From Winogradskyella schleiferi (GTDB lineage Bacteria > Bacteroidota > Bacteroidia > Flavobacteriales > Flavobacteriaceae): DNA of 64,000 nucleotides. The stretch is from the NCBI RefSeq assembly GCF_013394655.1, contig NZ_CP053351.1, positions 1,550,001 through 1,614,000 of the forward strand, written 5' to 3'. The translations under genes were made by a program, and so were the position numbers. Below the pieces are notes generated by a model that saw nothing but the letters and a program-made list of their open reading frames with translations, had not been told where the DNA came from and made no database searches. Shown piece by piece: positions 17,302-25,024 of the stretch (its first letter is position 1; each line of letters opens with the position of its first letter).

Positions 17302-17373
17302 ATATCAATATTAAACATTGATTTTCATCAATCTATTTTTAGTATTAAATAAAGTCATAGATATTATCCAATT

Positions 17374-19359
17374 ATGAAAAACCTAACCGTTATCATTTGC
17401 GTCTTAATGTTTACAGTAGTAATGTCTGCACAAGTTGGTGTTGGAACAACCGACCCACAAGCACAATTGGATATACGATCATCAGATCAAGCAAATCCAA
17501 TAAATACGGATGGAATTCTCATTCCAAAAGTTGATGATTTCCCTATAATAAATCCGACAGTAGCTCAAGATGGAATGTTAATTTACGCTACAGGAACAGG
17601 TGTGCCAACGAAAGGGTTTTACTATTGGAACAACACATTGTTAACATGGATTTCTATAACAGGCGTAAATAAAATTGATGATTTAATAGATGGTAAAAGT
17701 GATAGTGACGGCACAGAAGATGGTTCATCTGTTTTTTTAGGTATTGGAGCGGGAATAAATGATGATAGTTCGGATAATAGAAATGCAGGTATAGGTTATC
17801 AGTCTCTTAACTCAAACATTACGGGATCTAATAATGTTACAAACGGCTATCAAACGTTAATTTCAAATATTTCAGGATCTAATAATGTAGCAAATGGATA
17901 TATGGCATTATCAAGGAATATTTCAGGTTCGAATAATGTAGCAAATGGACCATTAGCTTTATCATGGAACACTATAGGGAGTAGTAATGTCGCAAATGGA
18001 TCATCTGCACTTCGGTTTAATGTCTCAGGTTCTAATAATATTGCTAATGGAACTTTCTCTTTAACTTTTAACAGTACTGGAAGCTCTAATATAGCAATTG
18101 GGAATTATGCGCTATATGATAATAGTTCGGGAAATGATAATATTGCAATAGGTACAGATGCTTTATTTGGAAACGTGAATTCTGGAAATTATAATATTGC
18201 AGTAGGTTCAGATGCACTCTTTAATAATTCCATAGGAGAACATAATATTGCAAATGGTTTTCGATCATTAAGTCAAAATACAACGGCGAGTGGAAGTGTT
18301 GCTATCGGCGCAGAAGCTTTAGAAAGCAATACCACAGGTGAACAAAATATAGCAATAGGAAGAAGAGCTCTACAAAATAATATCACTGGAGCGTCCAATA
18401 TTGGAATTGGCTATGAGTCGTTACTTAACAATACGGGAAGCTGGAATACAGCTATGGGCACGTTTGCAATGCAATCTAATACCTCTGGAAATAGTAATAC
18501 AGCCGTAGGATATCGAGCCTTAAATTTAAACACTACAGCCGCTGCTAATACGGCAATAGGTAATCAGAGTTTACATTCAAATACAACTGGTGCTGCTAAT
18601 ACGGCGTTAGGAAATGAAGCCTTATATTCAAATACAACAGGTAATGCCAATGCTGCAAATGGATATCGGGCTTTATTCTCAAATACTACAGGGATTTCTA
18701 ATACAGCCACAGGATCGAGTGCTTTATATAATAGTACTACAGGATTGAGTAATGTGGCAACTGGACATAATTCGTTAGGCTCAAATACTACAGGAAATCA
18801 AAATGTTGCCACAGGCAGCCTTGTTTTATTTTCTAATACTATTGGAAACAATAATGTTGCTTATGGGTATCAAGCACTATATAATAATGAAACAGGTTCT
18901 AATAGTATTGCAATTGGCTATCAAGCAGGTTATAATGAAACCGGCTCCAATAGATTATACATAGAAAATTCGAGTTCAGATGATGCACTTATTTATGGAG
19001 AATTTGATACGGACTTAATTCGTATCAACGGTACTTTAGATGTTACTAATGAAATAAATAGAGAAGCTACTGGAAATGCGAATATAGTACCTATTGCTTA
19101 TGGAACTGTGGAGTCTAACGCAAACGTACTTAGTGGTACTGGCAATTTTACGGCGAGTTTATCTGGTGGAGTTATTAGTGTAAGTGTTAATAGCGAAACC
19201 TTGAATGTTTATGATACCTCATGTGTAGTAACGCCTTATTCAACGGCGTTCAGAACTTCAAGTATAGTTATTAGTGGAGGAGACTTACAAGTCCGTATAT
19301 TCAATAATTCTGGAAGTATAACACCTACTACTTTTCAATTTACTGTTTACAAATTATAA
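17374..19359 (+). CDS. Large secreted 17-residue-repeat protein
   Basis: A 661-residue exported protein: signal peptide (1-20, ending MSAQ), then a different N-terminal module (VGVGTTDPQAQLDIRSS ... GILIPKV ... GFYYWNN). About twenty-two 17-residue repeats (N[IT][ST]GxxNxAxGxxxLxx) run from about residue 150 to 525; one unit has 18 residues and one 16. The linker IYGEFDTDLIRINGTLDV follows. The last roughly 105 residues repeat the unrecognised C-terminal domain of the gene at 11860 (GNANIVPIAYG ... VRIFNNSGS ... TTFQFTVYKL). It has its own shared-type promoter (site E). Probably an elongated beta-helical surface or extracellular fibre; how it crosses or attaches to the outer membrane is not evident. 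Confidence 0.85.
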   Translation: MKNLTVIICVLMFTVVMSAQVGVGTTDPQAQLDIRSSDQANPINTDGILIPKVDDFPIINPTVAQDGMLIYATGTGVPTKGFYYWNNTLLTWISITGVNKIDDLIDGKSDSDGTEDGSSVFLGIGAGINDDSSDNRNAGIGYQSLNSNITGSNNVTNGYQTLISNISGSNNVANGYMALSRNISGSNNVANGPLALSWNTIGSSNVANGSSALRFNVSGSNNIANGTFSLTFNSTGSSNIAIGNYALYDNSSGNDNIAIGTDALFGNVNSGNYNIAVGSDALFNNSIGEHNIANGFRSLSQNTTASGSVAIGAEALESNTTGEQNIAIGRRALQNNITGASNIGIGYESLLNNTGSWNTAMGTFAMQSNTSGNSNTAVGYRALNLNTTAAANTAIGNQSLHSNTTGAANTALGNEALYSNTTGNANAANGYRALFSNTTGISNTATGSSALYNSTTGLSNVATGHNSLGSNTTGNQNVATGSLVLFSNTIGNNNVAYGYQALYNNETGSNSIAIGYQAGYNETGSNRLYIENSSSDDALIYGEFDTDLIRINGTLDVTNEINREATGNANIVPIAYGTVESNANVLSGTGNFTASLSGGVISVSVNSETLNVYDTSCVVTPYSTAFRTSSIVISGGDLQVRIFNNSGSITPTTFQFTVYKL

Positions 19360-19488
19360 TATTTAAAAAATAAATATTTAAGATCAAGTACTTAATGGGT
19401 TGAAGACCTTACTAAAAAAGTGGGCCGTGATATTAATAAAAGTTGAAAACTCAATTTTTTAGAAGTCCTAATAGATGTGAGAGACAGA

Positions 19489-19514
19489 GAAAGTCGCTGT
19501 AGGGAGCGACTTTC
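19489..19514 (+). terminator. Hairpin terminator between 17374 gene and glucanase gene
   Basis: A perfect 10-bp stem (GAAAGTCGCT / AGCGACTTTC) with loop GTAGGG, in the 234-bp gap. The following T-run is short (TT), so it may be a weak terminator or an RNA hairpin. It is 130 bp past the stop at 19359. The rest of the gap shows no gene and no GTTACA motif. Confidence 0.55.
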
Positions 19515-19593
19515 TTATGATGTATTGGTTTTGTATAGGCGAAAAATTAGGTTCCGCTTGTTCTTATTCATAGTTTTATAAAAAAAGAATTCT

Positions 19594-21150
19594 ATGAAGT
19601 TAAATTACCTGTTAGTCACTATTTTGGTGTCATTTAGTCTCTTATCATTTTCGCAACAAATGCCAATAGATTTTTCGGATGGTACTGATAATTTTAGTGC
19701 ATTTTCTGGTAGTAGTTTTGCTTTCAGTACAAATCCACAGGACCCTAATGATGATGTTGGACAATTTTTTAATGATGGTAATGACCCTTGGCAAGGGTTT
19801 TATATAGATTTAAATGTTCCTATAGATTTGGATGAACAACAACAGATAACCCTATCTTTTTATCAATTTGATCCTAATGCCCATAATATTTATGTAAAAC
19901 TAGAAAATGGAACTAATCCTGATGTCGAGGTGGTACAAAATACTTCTGGAACAGGATGGACAAATGATATAGTTTTCGATTTTTCAACAGCTACAATTAC
20001 TGGAACTTCTAATACTGTTTTTGCCACAGGAACTTATACTAGACTCGTTATTTTAATAGATGGAGGTGTAGCTTCACCTGGAACATATTTAATAGATGAT
20101 ATCGATGATGGTTCTGAACCGGTAGATCCTAATACCTTAGATGTTATATATACTGACTTAGTCTGGGCAGATGAGTTTGATACAAATGGTGCTGTGGATT
20201 CAAGTAAATGGTTTCACCAAACACAAATACCAGCTGGCGGAAGTTGGTTTAATGGCGAAGAACAACATTATACCGATCGTATAGAAAATTCGTTTGTTGA
20301 TAATGGATTTTTAAATATCTCAGCAATAAAGGAGATTTTTACAGATCAAGGAGAGACAAAAGAATACACATCAGCACGATTGAATTCTAAATATGCTTTT
20401 ACTTATGGTAGAGTAGATGTTAGGGCTAAATTACCTTCAGGTGATGGTACTTGGCCTGCAATATGGACCTTGGGAAAAAATGTGAGTGAAGCTGGTGCTT
20501 ATTGGCAAACCCAAGGATTTGGAACTACAGGTTGGCCAGCTTGTGGAGAAATTGATATCATGGAACACGGGCTGGGTGCTACGAACCATGTTAGTAGTGC
20601 TTTGCACACACCATCAAGCTATGGTAATACATTTAATGTTCAATCTTATGTTTTAAATGATGTTGCCAACGACTATCACGTCTATTCCATGAATTGGTCT
20701 CCAAATCAAATCACATTTTTAATTGACGATGTGGGTTTTTATACTTATAATCCAGCGATTAAAGATGGTAGTACTTGGCCATTTTATGAAGACCAGTATC
20801 TGATTTTAAATATTGCCTTAGGAGGAATATCAGGTGCCATAGATCCTAATTTTGTGCAGAGTAATATGGAAATTGATTACGTTAGGGTTTATCAGAATAC
20901 GGGATTGAGTGTAGATGATCAAATTGCTAATTCATTTAATGTTCATCCTAATCCAGCTAGTGATTTTATAAATGTTGTATCTGATGAAACTATTGATAAG
21001 GTTGTGCTATACAACTCCATTGGTCAGGTCGTAGTCGAGAATACAACCAACACAAATGTATTAAATGTTGAAAATTTAAAACCAGGAATATATCTTCTTA
21101 AGATCTATTCAGGGGATCTGACAACTATTAAAAAAGTAATAATTGATTAA
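19594..21150 (+). CDS. Glycoside hydrolase family 16 (beta-glucanase/laminarinase), T9SS-exported
   Basis: A secreted endo-beta-glucanase of 518 residues. Signal peptide (1-20), an N-terminal beta-sandwich that may be a carbohydrate-binding module (about 22-175), and a GH16 catalytic domain (about 185-440). The GH16 active site is complete: GEIDIMEHG with nucleophile and acid/base glutamates in the E-x-D-x-x-E arrangement. WPAIWTLG upstream and the closing MEIDYVRVYQ strand are typical of the laminarinase subfamily. The last 75 residues are a type A T9SS sorting domain (HPNPASDFINVVS ... KPGIYLLKI). It probably degrades laminarin-type beta-1,3-glucan from algae. It has no shared-type promoter motif, so it is not obviously part of the neighbouring regulon. 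It converges with ribBA, overlapping it by 4 bp. Confidence 0.92.
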   Translation: MKLNYLLVTILVSFSLLSFSQQMPIDFSDGTDNFSAFSGSSFAFSTNPQDPNDDVGQFFNDGNDPWQGFYIDLNVPIDLDEQQQITLSFYQFDPNAHNIYVKLENGTNPDVEVVQNTSGTGWTNDIVFDFSTATITGTSNTVFATGTYTRLVILIDGGVASPGTYLIDDIDDGSEPVDPNTLDVIYTDLVWADEFDTNGAVDSSKWFHQTQIPAGGSWFNGEEQHYTDRIENSFVDNGFLNISAIKEIFTDQGETKEYTSARLNSKYAFTYGRVDVRAKLPSGDGTWPAIWTLGKNVSEAGAYWQTQGFGTTGWPACGEIDIMEHGLGATNHVSSALHTPSSYGNTFNVQSYVLNDVANDYHVYSMNWSPNQITFLIDDVGFYTYNPAIKDGSTWPFYEDQYLILNIALGGISGAIDPNFVQSNMEIDYVRVYQNTGLSVDDQIANSFNVHPNPASDFINVVSDETIDKVVLYNSIGQVVVENTTNTNVLNVENLKPGIYLLKIYSGDLTTIKKVIID

Positions 21151-22295
21151 TAATTAGCATATTCCACAATCTCCAATCCGTAACCAATCATTCCAACACG
21201 CTTGGTTTGGAGACTGTTAGAAATTAATTTTAGCTTGCTAATTTTTAGATCGTGCAATATTTGCGCTCCAATCCCAAAATCTTTGGTATCCATACCTAAA
21301 CTAGGTGCTTTTACCAATTGACCCTCCACTTGGTTTTCTTTGAGAATTGAAAGCCGAGTTAATAAATTCATGGACTCCGGTTGTTGGTTGATGAATATAA
21401 TAGCGCCTTTACCTTCAGTATTAATTACATTAAACATATCATCTAATTTCTGATCCGTATTATTGGTAAGTGTACCAAGAATATCACTATTGACCAATGT
21501 ATTATTGACTCGGGTTAAAATAGGCTCGTCAGATTTCCAAGTACCTTTTGTTAAGGCTATATGTATTTGGTCGTTTGTGGTTTGTTGGTATGCTCTTAAT
21601 CTAAATTTTCCAAAACGGGTCTCGATATTAAAGTCTTCTTTTTTATCGATTAAGGAATCGTGCTCCATTCGGTAGGCCACCAAATCTTCAATAGAAACAA
21701 TTTTAAGATCAAATTTTTTGGCCACTTTCATCAATTGTGGTAAGCGAGCCATAGTACCATCTTCGTTCATAATCTCAACAATAACACCTGCAGGTTCGAA
21801 ACCTGCCAAACGTGCAAAATCAATGGCAGCTTCTGTGTGGCCAGTTCGTCTTAAAACGCCTCCTTCTTTGGCAACCAAAGGAAAGATATGTCCTGGTCTT
21901 GCCAATTCAAAGGCCTTTGTTTCATTATTTATAAGAGCCTTTACAGTTTTTGATCGATCACTTGCAGAAATTCCTGTACTAACACCGTTACCTCTTAAAT
22001 CTACTGAGATGGTAAAGGCCGTTTCCATCGGATCGGTATTGTTTCTAACCATCATGGTAAGGTCTAGTTCTTCACAACGATGCTCGGTTAAAGGGGCACA
22101 AATTAAACCACGACCATGAGTTGCCATAAAATTGATCATCTCTGGTGAAACTTTTTCAGCAGCAGCTAAAAAATCGCCTTCATTCTCACGGTTTTCATCA
22201 TCAACTACAATGATAACTTTACCTTGTTTAATATCTTCAATGGCTTCTTCAATTGTATTTAGGCTCATTTTTTTATGTTCGGTTTTGGTTATCAT
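21147..22295 (-). CDS. ribB: RibBA-type riboflavin protein: DHBP synthase with degenerate GTP cyclohydrolase II domain
   Basis: The N-terminal half (to about residue 210) is an intact 3,4-dihydroxy-2-butanone 4-phosphate synthase, which makes the four-carbon unit of riboflavin from ribulose 5-phosphate. Motifs present: DDENRENEGDFL, HGRGLICAPL, GVSTGISASDRS, RPGHIFPL, HTEAAIDFARLAG. The C-terminal half aligns in outline with GTP cyclohydrolase II but lacks the zinc-binding cysteines (SxCxTGD...RCDCG is replaced by VNNTLVNSDILGTLTNNT) and the GTP-site arginines, so that activity is probably lost. A separate ribA would then be expected elsewhere. Met1 at 22295 or Met10 at 22268 (MSLNTIEEAI) could be the start. 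It is the last gene of the minus-strand run 21147-27481. Confidence 0.85.
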   Translation of the reverse strand: MITKTEHKKMSLNTIEEAIEDIKQGKVIIVVDDENRENEGDFLAAAEKVSPEMINFMATHGRGLICAPLTEHRCEELDLTMMVRNNTDPMETAFTISVDLRGNGVSTGISASDRSKTVKALINNETKAFELARPGHIFPLVAKEGGVLRRTGHTEAAIDFARLAGFEPAGVIVEIMNEDGTMARLPQLMKVAKKFDLKIVSIEDLVAYRMEHDSLIDKKEDFNIETRFGKFRLRAYQQTTNDQIHIALTKGTWKSDEPILTRVNNTLVNSDILGTLTNNTDQKLDDMFNVINTEGKGAIIFINQQPESMNLLTRLSILKENQVEGQLVKAPSLGMDTKDFGIGAQILHDLKISKLKLISNSLQTKRVGMIGYGLEIVEYANY

Positions 22296-22325
22296 ATTAC
22301 AGGTTTAGAGGAAACAAAGATACAG

Positions 22326-24311
22326 TTATTTTATATTTTGAAGACAGCTCAGATAGAAGTCTTGGGAAATCTTGTTTCTCAATATAATGTATTTTAACGG
22401 ATAGAGTGGAAGCGTTAAAATTAAAATAAGTGGATTATTTTGTTTCCCTTTTAAATCGATAATCTTGTAAAATTTTGAATATTTAAACACATCGACTATT
22501 ACATAAATAGCAAAAAAGATAAAGGCAATAATGCTCAAACTCAAAGCGGATTCTGCGATTTCTGGTAATTTATTGTTTTTAAATACTAAATGCAATACTA
22601 CTAAAACAATACCTACGACATAACTGACTAAACTCGTTTTCGAGTAATCTTTATAATCTCTTAGTAAAACCCTAGCTTTTATAAGTTTATCAGGAATTAC
22701 TAAACCTTCAGACTTTAAACCTTCAAGTGAAATTTTTCGATCCAACAGATTATGTAGTGCAATCTCCTTTGGTTTTTTATCTAAGTCAAATTCTTCTTGA
22801 TTCTTTATAATTCCAATTAACTCCTCTATGGAATATCTTTTATAATAATTATAGGTCTTGGTATCGCTTTCTGAAAGTTGAAATTTATTTTTTGAACTAA
22901 ATAAACGTTTCAGTGGCACTATAATGAAATCAAACTGAAAGACACCTTTGTCATTCGTGGCACGAGTAGTCAAATAAATACTTAATGGTAACATCACAGC
23001 CGTAGAAAGCCAAGCTCCAATGATAGGACTAAAAGTTCCCTTTTCAGCGCTATTTTTAGCAAAAATGCCAAAGAAATGATAGGTTAAGAACAATACAATG
23101 GCAATAACCATCGGTAAACCAAGTCCACCTTTGCGGATTAAGGCGCCAAGTGGCGCACCGACGAAAAATAATATGATACAAGCCAATGCCAAAACAAACT
23201 TATCATGGAATACTATAATATGTTTGTTTAGTCGAATATCTTTCTGTTCAAGTGATTTTTTATTTGAGTCTAATATCTGTCTTGTGCTATTTGAAGAATT
23301 GATGGCCAAATTTATAATCTGGACTTTTTGACTAATATTATAATGGTCAAGAATGTCTTTACCACCATAAATAGAGTCAATTTTTGTGGTATCTATATTG
23401 GCGTTCAATGATGAATATGTACTTCTATTATATAAGGTTTTAGATAATGAGTGATAATCATCTGATTTCTTGGTTTTGAGTGTATCAATAACATCAGTTA
23501 GCTGCTTAACATTGTACATGTTGTATCTATCACTATGATTTTTTTCATCGAGATCTTCAGCATTAAGCAATTCTAAATCTACATTGAATGTGTAGTTATC
23601 AAAATAGCTTTTAACATGGGGCTTGTTTACATTCTGTCTGCTATCTTTGTTTACAATTTCTTCGTAGTAATTCCCGTTTAATAGTTCGAGTTGAAGAATA
23701 TTGGAATCAATACTACTTTTAAGTTCGCCTTCTTCTGCGACAATTACGGTGTAGTTTCCTGAACGCGTGTCATTTTTTTTATGAATAACGACACCTTTAA
23801 GAAATTGACCACGATCTCCAGATTTCTCTTCTACTTTAATATTGATGTTACCGATTTCATTAAATTGACCTTCTGCAATGGCCAATGCTGGTTTGACTTT
23901 GGCAATGTTTCGTCTTAAATTATAAAAATTATATTCGCCCCAAGGAATCACATTATTGGCGAAAAAGAATGTAGCAATACCTAAGGCAACGATAAATACG
24001 CTTAAACTTCGCATGGCACGTTGTAACGATATTCCTGTAGATTTCATAGCTGCAAACTCGTAGTTTTCAGCAAAGTTTCCGAACACCATGATAGAGGACA
24101 ATAAAACCGTGAGCGGAACCACCAAAGGAATTAACTTTGGCATGTAGTACAGAATAAATTTTGCAGTAACGGTTATGTCTAAATCTTTACCAGCAAGTTC
24201 AGCAATATACAGCCAAACCCCTTGTAAAATAAAGATGAACATGAATATAATAAAGACGCTAAAAAACGTCCTTAAGAATGTGATAAGTATGTACCTATCT
24301 AATATTTTCAC
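22326..24311 (-). CDS. LptF/LptG (YjgP/YjgQ) family permease
   Basis: An inner-membrane permease of the LPS export ABC transporter family, which lifts lipopolysaccharide from the inner membrane to the Lpt bridge. The 661 residues begin with the family's DRYILITFLRTF amphipathic start and first helix. Three N-terminal membrane helices, a periplasmic beta-jellyroll-type region (about 130-340) and helices from about 370 follow (AGPLGALIRKGGLGLPMV-like motif around GAPLGALIRKGGLG). The protein is longer than the roughly 360-residue E. coli versions: an extra region after about 460 includes helical soluble sequence and two more membrane segments, as is common in Bacteroidota. Which of LptF or LptG it equals cannot be told. 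It lies 17 bp downstream of lolA, an envelope lipoprotein gene. Confidence 0.88.
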   Translation of the reverse strand: MKILDRYILITFLRTFFSVFIIFMFIFILQGVWLYIAELAGKDLDITVTAKFILYYMPKLIPLVVPLTVLLSSIMVFGNFAENYEFAAMKSTGISLQRAMRSLSVFIVALGIATFFFANNVIPWGEYNFYNLRRNIAKVKPALAIAEGQFNEIGNINIKVEEKSGDRGQFLKGVVIHKKNDTRSGNYTVIVAEEGELKSSIDSNILQLELLNGNYYEEIVNKDSRQNVNKPHVKSYFDNYTFNVDLELLNAEDLDEKNHSDRYNMYNVKQLTDVIDTLKTKKSDDYHSLSKTLYNRSTYSSLNANIDTTKIDSIYGGKDILDHYNISQKVQIINLAINSSNSTRQILDSNKKSLEQKDIRLNKHIIVFHDKFVLALACIILFFVGAPLGALIRKGGLGLPMVIAIVLFLTYHFFGIFAKNSAEKGTFSPIIGAWLSTAVMLPLSIYLTTRATNDKGVFQFDFIIVPLKRLFSSKNKFQLSESDTKTYNYYKRYSIEELIGIIKNQEEFDLDKKPKEIALHNLLDRKISLEGLKSEGLVIPDKLIKARVLLRDYKDYSKTSLVSYVVGIVLVVLHLVFKNNKLPEIAESALSLSIIAFIFFAIYVIVDVFKYSKFYKIIDLKGKQNNPLILILTLPLYPLKYIILRNKISQDFYLSCLQNIK

Positions 24312-24328
24312 AAAGATTTGTTTTAGAC

Positions 24329-24970
24329 TTAATCTATTTTATTGATAAAATAATCGCTGTATTTACTTTTGTCAAATGTAAATAAGGTTTTTGAGATGGG
24401 TTCATCGGTTTTAAAAGAATTAACAGTTAATGTTGTTTTCGTTCCATTTTTACCAACTTCAATTAAGTTATAAATGTGTTTTGTGGTGGCATCAATTCCG
24501 AGTAAAACATGTTTTATTTCAGAATTGGTATCCATAGGAAGTAGTTTTACATATTGAATTTTCCGTCCTTTTACAGTTTGTACAATATCCATTTTAAACG
24601 TATAACCATCTTCATAGAATGATAGCATTTCGCTTGGAGTGATGGTGCTTTCGTCTTCTGTATTGTTTGAAGAAATAGTGACTTCTTCATCTTCTGGACT
24701 AATGGTGTACAACGTTTTGCCATCGTAAATACGTGTAACTCCCAATATGTTGAGTTTGTATTTCTCACCTTCAATTACGACATCTCCACGTGTTTCTTGG
24801 CTAATATTTTCGCTTATATTATTTAATTCGTATTTAAAGTCTAAACTGATATTTTTATAGCTTTTAATTTTGGAACTCACTTCGTTTAATAAGTTCTCGG
24901 CTTTGGCATCGCTTTGCGCAAACGCGGTAAATCCTAGTGTGATAAATGCTAATACAATTAAATTTTTCAT
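24329..24970 (-). CDS. lolA: Outer-membrane lipoprotein carrier protein LolA
   Basis: A 213-residue periplasmic carrier that ferries lipoproteins released by LolCDE to the outer membrane. Signal peptide at residues 1-19 (ending TAFAQ), then the LolA beta-sheet sandwich: AENLLNEVSSKIKSYKNI, LDFKYEL, GDVVIEGEKYKL, YDGKTLYTISPEDEEV, PSEMLSFYEDGYTF. Bacteroidota versions lack a strict LolB partner. Length is as expected. It sits between ftsK (54 bp upstream) and the lptF/G-type permease, an order I know from other flavobacteria, and is probably cotranscribed with them. Confidence 0.9.
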   Translation of the reverse strand: MKNLIVLAFITLGFTAFAQSDAKAENLLNEVSSKIKSYKNISLDFKYELNNISENISQETRGDVVIEGEKYKLNILGVTRIYDGKTLYTISPEDEEVTISSNNTEDESTITPSEMLSFYEDGYTFKMDIVQTVKGRKIQYVKLLPMDTNSEIKHVLLGIDATTKHIYNLIEVGKNGTKTTLTVNSFKTDEPISKTLFTFDKSKYSDYFINKID

Positions 24971-25024
24971 TTCTTTATTTATTTCAAAAATTATGTAATA
25001 TACTTCTTATTTAGAGCCTAAACT

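Noticed and set aside
19360..19593. Search for a sixth GTTACA promoter in front of the GH16 gene
   Set aside because: No GTTACA half-site pair with 21-bp spacing was found there, so the glucanase is not included in the proposed regulon.
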